Origin: Sarocladium kiliense
Taxonomy: Eukaryota; Ascomycota; Sordariomycetes; Hypocreales; Sarocladiaceae
DNA length: 64,000 nt
Direction: 5' to 3'
Assembly (NCBI GenBank): GCA_030734395.1
Contig: JAUZTG010000042.1
Location: 1,116,001-1,180,000 of the forward strand
The position numbers and the translations under genes were made by a program. A model generated the notes under the pieces. That model was not told where the DNA came from. It made no database searches and worked only from the letters and a program-made list of their open reading frames with translations. Positions 45,201 through 54,819 of this stretch are shown here, piece by piece. Each line of letters begins with the position of its first letter. Positions within the stretch are counted from its first letter, which is position 1.

Positions 45201-47056
45201 ACAATGAGGCCTTGGAAGACCAGGCCACCCCATTTTCCGAACAAAGACGCTCGGTCACCCGACATGACGAGGAACTGACGCTTCGTACAGGCCCAGACCT
45301 GCTTGTGGAAGGCCAGAGTGTAGTTCTTCTTGGACGTCTTCTTCGACATGTTCTGTTCGCGGGCCCGGATCATTTCGGCTTGTTCCGCCTCGAAGCGCTC
45401 GACATCGGCCATGTTCTTGGCATAGATCTCGCTGTTCTTATAGGCTTTCGCAAAGTCATGCGGACTGCGAGGGATGCGCTCTTCCCATCCGGGACGAATG
45501 TTTCGTTCGTGTTCGTCGCTGACGGAGGTCAGGAAGTCGGCAGTCGTCCAACGATCAGGGCTATCGAAACCCAGGTCAAGGAAGTACTTCTTCGCGTCTT
45601 CGGCTGGTCCGAAGTACAGGCATTGGCCGCCGTCGATGAGAAGCACCTTGTCGGCTAGGTCATAGAGGGATTCTCCTGCTTGGTAGAGGGATACAGCGGT
45701 CGAGACGTTGGCCATGTTTGTCATGGCTCGGATGGAGCGAACATACTCGAGGGCCGTGCTGGCATCCAGGCCCTTACTTGAGTTGTCCCAGCCTTGGACA
45801 GAGGCCCGCGTGATCATAGCTTCAGCGATACTGACACGCTTGCGCTCACCTCCAGAGACTCCGCGGATGAACTCGTTGCCGACCTTGGTGCCCAAGGTGT
45901 GCTCGATCCAGAAGAGCTTGGTAACAACACGCAAGAACTCCCTGATGTAGTCCTCGCGGGTCTCGCCATCCAATCGTGACTCCTTGCCGGGTGTACGAGT
46001 CTCCAGAGCGAATTTGAGGGTCCGTTTCACGGACAGAGTCGCGTAGTGCAGATCGTCTTCGGGTTGGTAGATAACCTCTCCACGGTAGTTCTTCGCCATC
46101 TCGGCAGCTGGCGTTCCGCCGTAGGTGACATCTCCCTCAACTGCAGCGAAGCCTGATCGCTGGTTGCAGAACGACTTGAGGAAAGTCGTGCATCCTGAAC
46201 CCGGCCTTCCCAACACCAGGAGCAACTCACCAGGACGAACACAGCCATCGAAATGACTGATGAGTTCCCGGATCGGCGGCTTGCCTCTTGCAGCGCTGGG
46301 TCCTCTGGTGAACAGATTCTTGATAGTCCGCGGAAGGCCCATGAAGATGTCGCCAACAGTAGGTTGCAAGCTCGCACCGAGTCCCACACCTTTGACAGTC
46401 AAGTCGCGGAAGACGACACCACTGTGACGCGTATTCTCCTCCTCGCTCTGCTCTTGACGAGCGTGGCCGAACATGCGCGACATGAGCCTGTCAATCTCCT
46501 CGGATTCTTCCTCCTCCTCAGCCTGAGACCTGTTGGTGATGCTGGTCCGGCGACGGGATAAGGCTCGGAAGAGGTCATCTTCGGTTTGAATGGACTTCTT
46601 CCTCTCAAGACCAGGGCGGTCGGCGTTGGATTTTGTCGTCTTGATCGGCTCGAGCTCGGGTGAGTCCTCTTCGAGCTCGTCGCTGTGAGTCTTGGAAGCA
46701 TCCTGTGTTGATGGCTGGTAAGCTCCTCCCATGATGGACTTGCCAGTGGCGTTACTGTTGTTGTTATTATCTGGGGATGCTGGCAGGGTGCTTGTCGATG
46801 AGGGCGTGTCGCTGTGAGAGTCTGTCTTGTGGCCTGCTGTTGCGGCTGCTATGGGGACGAAGTAGGAGCTGTTTTCAGTCGCGTTATTGCTGGCGCGACC
46901 ATCGGTAGGAGTGGTATCATGATCTTCATTTCGAACAAAGCCAGCATTGAAACCAGAATTGAGTCCCGGCGTTGGCTGAGTCGAGGCTACGCTGGGGGTC
47001 TCGGGAAACCCTCCTGGGACATCTGTGTCCCTGGGTGTCGGCCTTTCGTTGTCCAT
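42278..47056 (-). CDS. Full-length PDR-type (ABCG) multidrug ABC transporter
   Basis: An uninterrupted frame of 1592 residues from the ATG at 47056; the frame stays open upstream, so a longer start is possible. The order is NBD-TMD-NBD-TMD. NBD1 has GRPGSGCTTFLK (Cys replaces the Walker A Lys, normal in fungal PDR pumps) near residue 285, and signature VSGGERKRVSIAE near 400. TMD1 follows, with many helices and the usual loop. NBD2 has GASGAGKTTLLNTLAQRINF near 985 and the degenerate signature LNQEQRKRLTIGVEL near 1095, followed by LLMFLDEPTSGLD. TMD2 ends in a long cysteine-containing external loop and a basic KRKSGKQ tail. These plasma-membrane pumps export drugs, plant defence compounds and sterols. 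The long acidic Ser/Asn-rich N-terminus is usual for the subfamily. Confidence 0.96.
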   Translation of the reverse strand: MDNERPTPRDTDVPGGFPETPSVASTQPTPGLNSGFNAGFVRNEDHDTTPTDGRASNNATENSSYFVPIAAATAGHKTDSHSDTPSSTSTLPASPDNNNNSNATGKSIMGGAYQPSTQDASKTHSDELEEDSPELEPIKTTKSNADRPGLERKKSIQTEDDLFRALSRRRTSITNRSQAEEEEESEEIDRLMSRMFGHARQEQSEEENTRHSGVVFRDLTVKGVGLGASLQPTVGDIFMGLPRTIKNLFTRGPSAARGKPPIRELISHFDGCVRPGELLLVLGRPGSGCTTFLKSFCNQRSGFAAVEGDVTYGGTPAAEMAKNYRGEVIYQPEDDLHYATLSVKRTLKFALETRTPGKESRLDGETREDYIREFLRVVTKLFWIEHTLGTKVGNEFIRGVSGGERKRVSIAEAMITRASVQGWDNSSKGLDASTALEYVRSIRAMTNMANVSTAVSLYQAGESLYDLADKVLLIDGGQCLYFGPAEDAKKYFLDLGFDSPDRWTTADFLTSVSDEHERNIRPGWEERIPRSPHDFAKAYKNSEIYAKNMADVERFEAEQAEMIRAREQNMSKKTSKKNYTLAFHKQVWACTKRQFLVMSGDRASLFGKWGGLVFQGLIVGSLFYDLPQTAAGAFPRGGTLFFLLLFNALLALAEMTSAFSSKPILLKHKSFSFYRPSAYAIAQTVADIPMVFVQVSIFTLIIYFMANLARTPSQFFITIAFLWLATMVTYSFFRAIAALCKTIDEATRFTGLSVQILVVYTGYLIPPSSMHPWFSWLRWINWLQYSFEGIVANEFAGMTLDCQGPFLVPQGPGVQSQYQSCTLAGSEPGSTVVDGSNYINQAFTYSRSHLWRNFGFLWAFFIFFVFVTAVGMEMMKPNAGGGAITVFKRGQVPKKVEESIDTGGHEKKSDEEAGGATAQVTPGMVEDNGNMEKRQTDNAMNQVAKNETVFTFQNINYTIPYEGNQRKLLQDVQGYVRPGKLTALMGASGAGKTTLLNTLAQRINFGVVTGDFLVDGRPLPKSFQRATGFAEQMDVHEPTATVREALQFSALLRQPKEVSREEKLAYCETIIDLLEMRDIAGAIIGKIGEGLNQEQRKRLTIGVELASKPELLMFLDEPTSGLDSGAAFNIVRFLRKLADAGQAVLCTIHQPSAVLFEHFDELLLLKSGGRVVYHGPLGKDSQTLIQYFESNGAQKCPPKANPAEYMLEAIGAGDPNYKGDDWADTWAQSKEHQARSDEIQDMIARRRDVEPSKNLKDDREYATPLATQTKNVVKRTFVAYWRSPNYIVGKFMLHILTGLFNCFTFWRLSYSSIDYQNRLFSIFMTLTISPPLIQQLQPVFLNSRNIFQSRENNAKIYSWFAWTTAAVVVEIPYAIVAGGIYFCCWWWGIFGTRVSSFTSGFAFLMVILFELYYVSFGQAIAAFAPNELLASLLVPVFFLFVVSFCGVVVPPAQLPYFWRSWMYWLSPFHYLLEGFLGVAIHDKPVICTENEFARFEAPDGQSCEEYVEPFIQQAGGYVQTGANGICEFCQYATGDEFGASFSVYYDNIWRDFGIFIGFIAFNYFIVYVATWLRFKGKNPLKGFMAKRKSGKQ

Positions 47057-49096
47057 GCTGGGCGTGACTCTCTTCGAGGAGAGAGTGTTCCGAACAGCAC
47101 GACAAGGTTGAAGTTTGTCAATTGGCGAAACCAAAAGAAGCCGTGGCGTTGGAATGAAGACCGAGAGACCCGGGCTTCAGTGTAGAGGCAGAAGGGGAAC
47201 CTGCTTAGTTTTAACACAACACAACACTGCACTGCACAGCCCAATGAAAATAAGAAATCTGATAAAACGCCGTGGCCCGCCGCAGCGTATCTCTGCGTCA
47301 CCATTCGGAATCTCAAGAAGTCCGAATGCGACAAGGCTATGGATCTGAGCTACCCACATGGGCTTGAAGTCTATGACGACGCGCCGCGTTGGGCATAGGA
47401 TCAACCGCCCGGACCGTACGCCAGGAACGGGCTGGGGGGTCACTAAGGATCAATGATATCAATTAGAGCTGTTGCAATCAGCGCGCGTTGCATGACTCGG
47501 GCTATTTTGGAGAATGCGTGTCTCACAACTAGTTGCGGTTGCGGTTGTGCTTGTGCTTGTAGTTGTATTGTAGTGAGCTGCCTTGCCTGAGGTGTGATAT
47601 CACATGCGACACCCTGGCCCGTCTGTACGCAACCCATGCCTCATCTCATGGTATTGATGCTTTTTAAACTTTATCTAGGTACCCGCTGGCCTTTGCAACC
47701 GGCGGCAGATCAGCGAATCCCGCCCGACTTGGCACTAATAACATGAGTGCCATTATTTGGACATGACTCGTGTCCAGCGACAGGCATCTTTACAGATAGA
47801 CCGATATATAGATAGAGAGGCATGGGTCGTGCAACAACGACGCTGTCAAAGGTCGAGCGAGACACAGGGCATCAAGCGCGACCGCTGCCCGCGTCCGAGA
47901 CAGATCTCATCCGCTTTGATCCAATCTGAGATTTCCAACAAAGTCTTACGCTTATCCACAGTCTCAATCTCCACTCGCGGTGTCTGATAAGTTCCGACCG
48001 CCGACACGCCTGCGCTCGCTCTTCGCGCGAACCGGCCATCCGGCTGGTCTCCTCTCCACCATTTTGCACCATCCGCGACTAAGCCCTCCTCCGCAGTCAA
48101 TGAGCGTATCGAGTTAAGATACGGAACAAAATTCTTTCAGGAGACGCGCAAGCGTATTTTGCGGAGTTTGGCACGCTGACTGTATCAAAGTCCGTCGCGG
48201 AGACCCAATAATGAATGCCCGTACACGACGGCAAGGGACGATCAGTCTAGGGGCTGTGTGCCGAAAGTATCGAGTCTACTTCAGATTGGCGTATTCCATC
48301 ACCATAACTACCTATAGGTTAAGATCATGACAATGGTGAAGTTGCACCCAAGTATATGTATTTGTGTTGTCGACGCTTCACTGTCTGTTCCGCTATATCC
48401 TGTACTGTGCTCAGCCTCAATACCACAGAAGGGTGAGCGGCTGCCACTTCGCGACATTCACTAATCTCTTCTCTCGAATGACTGCATGACGACTCAGATG
48501 AGCATTTGTCAGACGGTATGGGAAAGATGTATACGCCATAGCAGAATCGCATGTCCGTACTACATCGAGTTTCACACTGGTGTGCACCAAATCCGGTAAA
48601 CCCTATACGCCGCGGGATCACAGCGCATTCCGCGGCTGGTGACATCGCACAAGCTTGCATATCATCAGATCCAATCATTTCAGCGTATACGTCCTTTGTC
48701 AGACAAACGGTCAAGTTCTCACTCCCGTCTTCCCGCAGTGTCACAGCATAGCCGTATTCCGACGTCAATCTATCACGTACGAACAGGGTGGTCTCCAAAA
48801 TCTTACAGATACGTGATATTCAAGCTTTTTTTCGTATTGATACAAATGCTAAAGGCCTCTGCCTGGTCCATCGGACGAGAGCCCAATCGTGTTACTCATC
48901 TCGTCTGGTCGTAAAGGGTTGCAATAAACCCCGTGAAGAACAAAACACCAGGCATCAACAGGAAAAGAAAACCAAATTGAAAAACAAAACGCCTCCAATG
49001 GCTAAAGGGGAATCGAGACACACAAGTCCCTTCACAATCACACCCCGGTCTCATAGGCCCCAAGCTTGTGTTGGAGCGCAATTACATATCCTCGCT
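47057..49096. other. 2-kb gap with one cysteine-rich open frame
   Basis: Mostly promoter-side sequence of the ABC transporter. A minus-strand frame at 48325-48798 codes a nine-cysteine peptide without a usable ATG (see findings). Confidence 0.4.
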
Positions 49097-49911
49097 TTAC
49101 ATATCGCTAGAACGTCAGTCAGATCTGGGCAATAAGGTACAACGAAGCAAAAGGTTGTCGTCCAGCAATTGGGATCAAGACGACGTGGGAATGGTGTAAA
49201 CTTACAGCAAAGCCAGCGTCAAGTCACCGTGAATGCGTGCCTTGAGCTGAATCTCAATTTCAAGGTTCAGGTCCAGACGCAACTTGAGGGGATCCTTGCC
49301 ACCGCCACCACCCTGCTGCTGCTGCTGTGCTTGTTGTTGCTGTTGCTGCTGCATTTGTCGTTGCTGCTGCTGCTGCTGGCGTCTTCGCTGCATGGAGTTG
49401 TCATTGCCACGCCTCGACATCTCCTTGCCAGCCGTCTCGTCGTCATCGAAGGCAGACCATGGCTTCTTCTCGGGGTCCTTCTCTTTGGTTGGCTTGCCCT
49501 TGGGGTTCGGGGCGACCGACTCCTCACGGGGTGGTGTCTGGGGCTCGTCCTCGTCATCCTCGCTCTCATCTGAAGAGTAGTCGTCCTCGTCGTCTTCCTC
49601 TGAGTCGTCGTCACCACCCTCTGCATCCTCAAACTCGTCGGCGTTGTCGTCGGCGTTCAGAGCATCATTGCCCCCCTTGTTGTCGTCCTTCTTGTTGGCA
49701 TCGTCAACTTGAGGTTTGGTGTCCTCGCCATCCGCCTTCTCGGCCTTGGTGTCCTCGGCCTTTGGCTTGGTGTCCTCAACGTTCTTGTCGTTGTTCTGAG
49801 GATCTTCCACCTTCTCCTGGGTTGGGTTGTTCTCGGTTGCGTCCTTGCCTCGGAGTCAATTTCATGACTGTGGTGTAGTTTAGAGTCGCTCCTGCTTACC
49901 TTGGATGACAT
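49097..49911 (-). CDS. Cluster gene A: acidic, polyQ protein ending in the LRLDLNLEIEI motif
   Basis: Exon 1 (49900-49911) codes MSSK; a 56-bp intron leads to exon 2 (49206-49843). The middle is highly acidic (runs of D/E), then a short conserved patch KPWSAFDDDETAGKEMSRRG. A Gln tract (49311-49379) and poly-Gly follow, then the C-terminal motif LRLDLNLEIEIQLKARIHGD. Reading straight on gives a TAA at 49202. That stop sits inside a perfect GTAAGT donor; a 99-bp intron (49107-49205, branch CTGAC) leads to a 10-nt last exon that adds Asp-Met. Lengths are about 217 or 219 residues. No signal peptide or membrane helix. Function unknown; the motif recurs in gene C. I expect an intrinsically disordered body with one ordered beta segment at the end. 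Confidence 0.75.
49311..49379 (-). repeat. CAG/CAA (glutamine) repeat tract in gene A
   Basis: Imperfect CTG/TTG triplets on the plus strand encode three glutamine runs broken by Arg, Met and Ala, ending next to a five-glycine stretch. Length is likely to vary between strains. Confidence 0.8.
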
Positions 49912-50576
49912 TATGAATTATAGTATAGATGGACTAATAGACTTGGTCGTTGGTGAGTTGGTGAGGAGTGGTGGATGAGTAAATCTTGAGCAGTCACAGT
50001 ATCAAGAGATGCAATGGGAGTAATAGTACACAAATCCGCAGACTACCGGATAGCAGCCGACTAAGGACCTTTTTGTGAACTGTGCCTGGACACGAAACAG
50101 GTATCAGCTTTGTCCCCGCAGGCGAAAACAGTGACGCAACCGTGCAAGCATCTGGGTCACTGTGATATCAGAGCAGACCCTGAACAGGTTTCCGCAATAC
50201 CTCACCCTCCCACCTCTACGCAAACCATAGCATGCCAGAGAAGACAGGTCTCCAGCCACGCCCGGATATGACGCACCAGCCTCGCTCGAGTACTCAGATG
50301 TGTAAATGACGTATATTCACTGATCAGCGCCGCGTGGGTGGTGGGGATGTGGGTGTGGATGTGACAGCCTGCATAGACCCATCCATGTCTGATATCTCGC
50401 AGGGTTGCAACACGCTGGGTACGAGGAGAAAGTGTGGCTACGCGAGGGCTATTCTGGGGAAAAGCACTTAAACGTCATTTCGGAGAAGTTGAAGACTCCA
50501 TCCATCGTCTTTCACTTACACAAGTAGAGAGGTTTCTGCCCACGCACACAAGCACACACGCATATACTCGGCCGTC
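49912..50576. promoter_or_regulatory. Shared upstream region of divergent cluster genes A and B
   Basis: 665 bp between the gene A start (minus) and gene B start (plus). No TATA box or repeat recognised. Confidence 0.45.
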
Positions 50577-51247
50577 ATGGTTATTGGACTTTTGGCGATC
50601 ACCGCCATCCCCACTGTGACTGGCGTCGGCCAAGCCATCAGCGCTCAGAAGAAGCAAAATGCAGCTTCACGAGAGCAGGAGAAGTGCTATCTCGCCGGCA
50701 TGTTGCCTACATCCAACGGCTTTGAAGATGCAGGGTTCTGTGTCTTAATAGGCGGGCAGGTAAGGGGTTCCCATCTTCCCCAAGACTTCGAGGCGGGTTC
50801 ACTTACACGGCCCAGCTCTTCATCGACTTGCCAGAATACCCAGTTCCAGGACACAAGTTCTGCGGCTACTACTTCAACTACCCCAGCGAGGAAGGGCTCA
50901 AGGGCCTGGTCAGCACGATTCAAGACGACCCGCCCATGCTGAACTGGATCTTCGTGGACAAGGACACGCATGCCCTGCGGTACGGGGGTCGCAAAGACAC
51001 CATCGGGCACGTCATAGGGTCCTGGGGATGGAGCGATGATGAAGATGGGCGCTTCCTCACGCTGCAGGGAAACCATGCACCGTTCGTAGCGAGGAGGGCC
51101 GAGATTGGAGGGGGCCGCGTACTCTGGGGCGTGTATTGGGACCCTGAGCAGGAGATGCTGGGGGCGCTGGAGCCTGACCAATGCAAGCCCTTACGGCTGC
51201 ATCGGAAACCTGTTTTAGGCATGGAGAGCAAATATGTCAGAGACTAG
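50577..51247 (+). CDS. Cluster gene B: conserved fungal protein of unknown function
   Basis: Exons 50577-50759 and 50816-51247, with a 56-bp phase-0 intron, give 204 residues. The N-terminus is hydrophobic (MVIGLLAITAIPTVTGVGQA) and is followed by a basic/Gln stretch, so it may be a membrane anchor. The C-terminal domain has PGHKFCGYYFNYPSEEGLKG, then LVSTIQDDPPMLNWIFVDKD and HVIGSWGWSDDEDGRFLTLQ. I recall this pattern (DDPPMLNWIYVDKDT) from many uncharacterised ascomycete proteins of about 200 residues but know of no function. It starts divergent from gene A and points the same way as C, D and E. The fold may be a small beta domain. Gene model confident; role unknown. Confidence 0.82.
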
Positions 51248-51863
51248 GCTGGCGGGCCTGCAAATAGAAAAAAAGAAAAAAAGAAGAAAAAAAAACCGTT
51301 TAATGACAGAAATGCTTGACAGGCGGAACTGAACGGGGTGAGTGAATGAAATGTGACGGATGACTGGTCGTGAGGTCAGGCCAGGGCCAAGGGTGGAGGG
51401 AAATGCGGGACCCCTAGGAGTGGGTGGTCCGAGAGGCGCACCCCCAGCCAAGCCCAGCTCATGCATCTCGATACATGCCTCCATCCAGCCTGCCCTCGTG
51501 TCTGTCGCCTGGGCTTGCTCTGCACTGGGTTCCTAACGTGTGTGCAGGGCCCTCATCATGATGATCAGCCACACACACTTCCCGGGGTTTCTGGAGTTAT
51601 GACCTCATGGCAGGTGGCGGTGGAAAACAGGTTCTCTCTTTGAGTGGCTTCAGCATGACTTACGGCGTTTATATGGCCATTGCTCCTGGTTGCGACTTAT
51701 CATCGGCTTCCTGAGTCTCATCCTATACTAGCTGTCTTCTTACCAAGTCTGCATATTTCAGGTTGTTATACATAAACCACACTCTGACCATTTGCGGGAA
51801 CATCCATCGCCGACCAAACAATCAACCCCATCTATCACCCTTCAACCTTACAACCCAGCAACC
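51248..51863. other. Intergenic between cluster genes B and C
   Basis: An A-rich tract follows the gene B stop (about 51262-51297). Otherwise promoter of gene C. Confidence 0.5.
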
Positions 51864-52417
51864 ATGTCTGCGAAACCAACCATGGAAAAGGAGCGCAACC
51901 AGTCCCCTTACGGCGGCGACTCGGCTGCCGAGAGCACCGTAACCTCGTCTGCCGAGGAGCAGCAGCCCCAGCGCAAGAAGAAGTCCCGAAAGTCCAAGAA
52001 GGACAAGTCAGGAGGTGGCAGTGGTCCTCTCTCGCAACTCCCTACCGACTCTCTCCCCGGTGTCGGTGAAGTCGGTGACACTGCCTCAAGCGCAGTTAGC
52101 GGCGTCACTGGAGCGTTGGGCGGCGTAACTGGCGGTGCGCTCTCCAAGGGCGAGGGCGGTGGTGACGAAGGCGGCAAGTCAGACACTCTTCGTCTGCGCT
52201 TGGATCTTAATCTAGAGATTGAGATTCAACTCAAGGCCCGGATTCACGGTGACCTCGAGCTCGCACTTCTGTAAGTACCCAACTCTTGATTCCCTTCACA
52301 CCCCCCTTTCCTTTCCTTTCCTTTCCCTTCCCTTCCCCTCCTTTCTCCATCCATCCTCCGCGGATAACTTCCAGTCAACCAAGTCTTAACCCTTTCTTCT
52401 TCTCCAGCACGGGTTAA
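51864..52417 (+). CDS. Cluster gene C: small Lys/Gly-rich protein ending in the LRLDLNLEIEI motif
   Basis: The ATG at 51864 (context AACCATGTC) opens a frame whose straight reading stops at TAA 52272-52274, 136 residues. That stop overlaps a perfect GTAAGT donor. A 137-bp intron (52271-52407) with a long CTTTC tract and acceptor CTCCAG leads to a 10-nt last exon adding Thr-Gly, for 138 residues. The N-terminus is disordered with a strong basic cluster (KKKSRKSKKDKSGGG). A Gly/Val/Thr amphipathic region follows (VGDTASSAVSGVTGALGGVT), then the C-terminal motif LRLDLNLEIEIQLKARIHGD. The motif is 25 of 27 identical to gene A. No enzyme signature. A membrane- or surface-binding role is a guess. 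Confidence 0.8.
52306..52345 (+). repeat. CTTTC microsatellite in the last intron of gene C
   Basis: Near-perfect 5-bp repeats drift into CCCTT. It lies between donor and branch site and may serve as an unusually long polypyrimidine tract. Confidence 0.75.
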
Positions 52418-54099
52418 GATGGCAATCAATCTTGCTAATCGGTTTTTCTTTCTTCACTCAGGAACTAAAGAAATTTAATCTGGCAAACGGCTTGCGTCAC
52501 CAAGAATGGATCTCCATGAATGAGACCCGGTGGAGACTTTGCTTTGGAGCAAAACGAATCTTTTTTCATGTCTTACTTTCCTTTGTAATATGACGGAGCG
52601 GCGCATGCGGGTGTCTTTGCTTGTGGGATTTTAGCATTGCCTTGACTGCGAATTTACCCAGGTCGAAGCGGCCTAGACGGCCACTGAAAAAGACCAAATC
52701 AAGAAACATGCCACAACTGGATAGTTGCCACGTTTCGTGTATTCTAAGTTCGCATGGTTTTCTTGTACGAATAGCCTGAAATAGAAAACTACGACAGAAA
52801 TTGCAATCGAAGCAGTAAAGGATCTGTTTCTCCATAGTCGTTACTGTTTAGCGCAAGTGAGGCTCTTCACAACCGGTTTGACACAAGCGCTAATGTCCAG
52901 CCGGGAAGCGACGGTCTCCCGCTACGGACTCCATAGCGCAAGTGTTTCCCAGATTTCCCGTTGGCCTAAGCTCCCGGAGACGTTTCCTAGTGGAGTGGGG
53001 GAAGAACGGCGCTTGGCCAAACTCTGCCCTGGGAGGTTGTGGCTGGTAATTACCCCCGGCCTGATCACGGCAAAGGCGGATCGTACCAGCAAATGGTGAA
53101 ACGACCAAAGTGCCAGTCTTGGGACGGTGTGAGGGGCATGGCTCTTTAGTCCTTTTCCCCGTCAGCCACAGGGAAGAGCGAATGAGCTGGACCAGGGGTT
53201 GCGTGGAGTTGTCCAGTCTGGGCATCTGGCAAAGGGGTTGCGATCGAGGACAACAGGGATGACAATCCCTGCCCGGAGCGGTACCAGCAATCGTCATCTT
53301 CCCCTCTTCCCATTTTGCATGCAGGCTTCCAGGAGAGGAAGATCTGCCGCTTGATCCTGGCTCATCAGCCACAGTTCATGTTCCCAGCTGAGCAATGGTT
53401 GCGTTCTGCCGACCCCCTCTTTCACTCACACGCTCTTTTTTACCTAACGACCCCAATGCTTGGTGTGGCGCAAGCATTATCCATGCACGTCCAAGGATGT
53501 CTGCCAGCTTCATCGGCTGGATTGCGACTCCTGAGCAGGGGGGTGGCGGTGTAAATGCTCCGGGCCACATACAATGCCTTTGACGGCTGTACAACCCGCT
53601 GTTTGGTCGGCGTGGACCCTATCACATTTCCACTGTCCTGACAAGTTGTGACAAGTCGCTCAGATGCGCTAGGAAACTCAAAACTCGAGTAGATCCAACG
53701 TTCATCGTCGATCTTCTCAAGTCCATATCCACCCCTGTTGTGGCTGATGGGAATACACAGCAAGGCACAGCAAACCATGCTCATGAGCATTGTTACGGCG
53801 AGTTTTTCATTTTGTCGCAGGCAGGGGTGTGCTGTCCAAGAGGAGCCTTGGCCCTTAGCCTGGAACCGACGGCCAGGAACTCTGAGGCTCTTTTGTGCTT
53901 ATCCATCCTCGTGTCGTGTGCGCCTGTTCCCCCCTCTCTTCAATCCAACAACCCTTCCAACCTGAGAGCTGAGTTCCCACCCAGCTGCACTCCGAGACGT
54001 CCGGCCTTGCAGCTCCAACACTCCAACCCACTCTCCATCCTTGTCAACGCCTCGTTCCATCGCTTCTGCTCGATCCTTCGATCGCAGATCGCCGCAGAC
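52418..54099. other. 1.7-kb gap and pyrimidine-rich leader of gene D
   Basis: No gene recognised. The last 200 bp are CT-rich and in frame with gene D without an obvious protein, so they are read as 5' UTR. Confidence 0.45.
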
Positions 54100-54819
54100 A
54101 TGTCTTCACCTGCTGCAGACGACACCGGCTCCAGCACAGCCTCCGACGGCGTCTCTTCCGTCGAGGGGCACCAGGAGGCTGGTCCGGCGCACGTTGAGAG
54201 TTCAAAGACCTGGGCTATTCCCACGGCCAATTTCAAGCCAAAGCCGCATCCGCAGCAAGGGGATTCATCCAAGTCCTCGAATCCCCCCAAGAATCACATT
54301 CACATACCAAAGATTGCACCCATGTCATCTAATCCCGAGCCTTCAAAGCTCGCTGTTGGTCTTGAGGGAAAGTATGTTGACGAGTTTGGCAACATTCTAG
54401 ACTGGGACGGCTCCGTCCTCGGTCGCGTCGAAGGAGACTTGCCATCTATGATAGGACGGCCAGTATCAAAGAGCGGCGAGATCCTTGACGTCGACGGTGA
54501 AGTGGTTGGCTATGTCGCAGAGAATCACACCAAGCCCACGTTGAGTGCACTCGGCGGTGGTCTAAAGGTTGATTCTTCAGGGAACATTTATAACGCAGAT
54601 AATGAGATCGTTGGCAAGCTGAATGATACGCCTGGCGGAGAGCGTCTGAAGCCTAGCGGTAGTGGTGGCAGTGGCAGTGGCTCTGGAGATCTGGCTGACA
54701 AGCCGTCTGCTACGCCAGGCCCATCAGAAATTTACTTGGACGTCAAGTCCACGCATGATGGTATTCAGTTGATTATCAAGATACCCACGGTGTTCAAAAA
54801 TGAACAGGATAAACAGTAA
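54100..54819 (+). CDS. Cluster gene D: short DUF3659-repeat protein
   Basis: A single exon of 239 residues from the ATG at 54100; the open frame extends upstream to 53740 but that part looks like UTR. The N-terminal 75 residues are disordered. About four repeats of the DUF3659 type follow: KYVDEFGNILDWDGSVLGRV, GRPVSKSGEILDVDGEVVGY and GGLKVDSSGNIYNADNEIVG. A Gly/Ser linker leads to a C-terminal segment, EIYLDVKSTHDGIQLIIKIP, that is also typical of fungal DUF3659 proteins. No catalytic residues are visible. It shares the repeat family with the larger gene E 1.1 kb downstream. Function unknown. Confidence 0.85.
   Translation: MSSPAADDTGSSTASDGVSSVEGHQEAGPAHVESSKTWAIPTANFKPKPHPQQGDSSKSSNPPKNHIHIPKIAPMSSNPEPSKLAVGLEGKYVDEFGNILDWDGSVLGRVEGDLPSMIGRPVSKSGEILDVDGEVVGYVAENHTKPTLSALGGGLKVDSSGNIYNADNEIVGKLNDTPGGERLKPSGSGGSGSGSGDLADKPSATPGPSEIYLDVKSTHDGIQLIIKIPTVFKNEQDKQ

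Noticed and set aside
45053..45658. Long plus-strand frames inside the ABC transporter (also 43175-44020)
   Set aside because: Antisense shadows of a clearly conserved 1592-residue protein.
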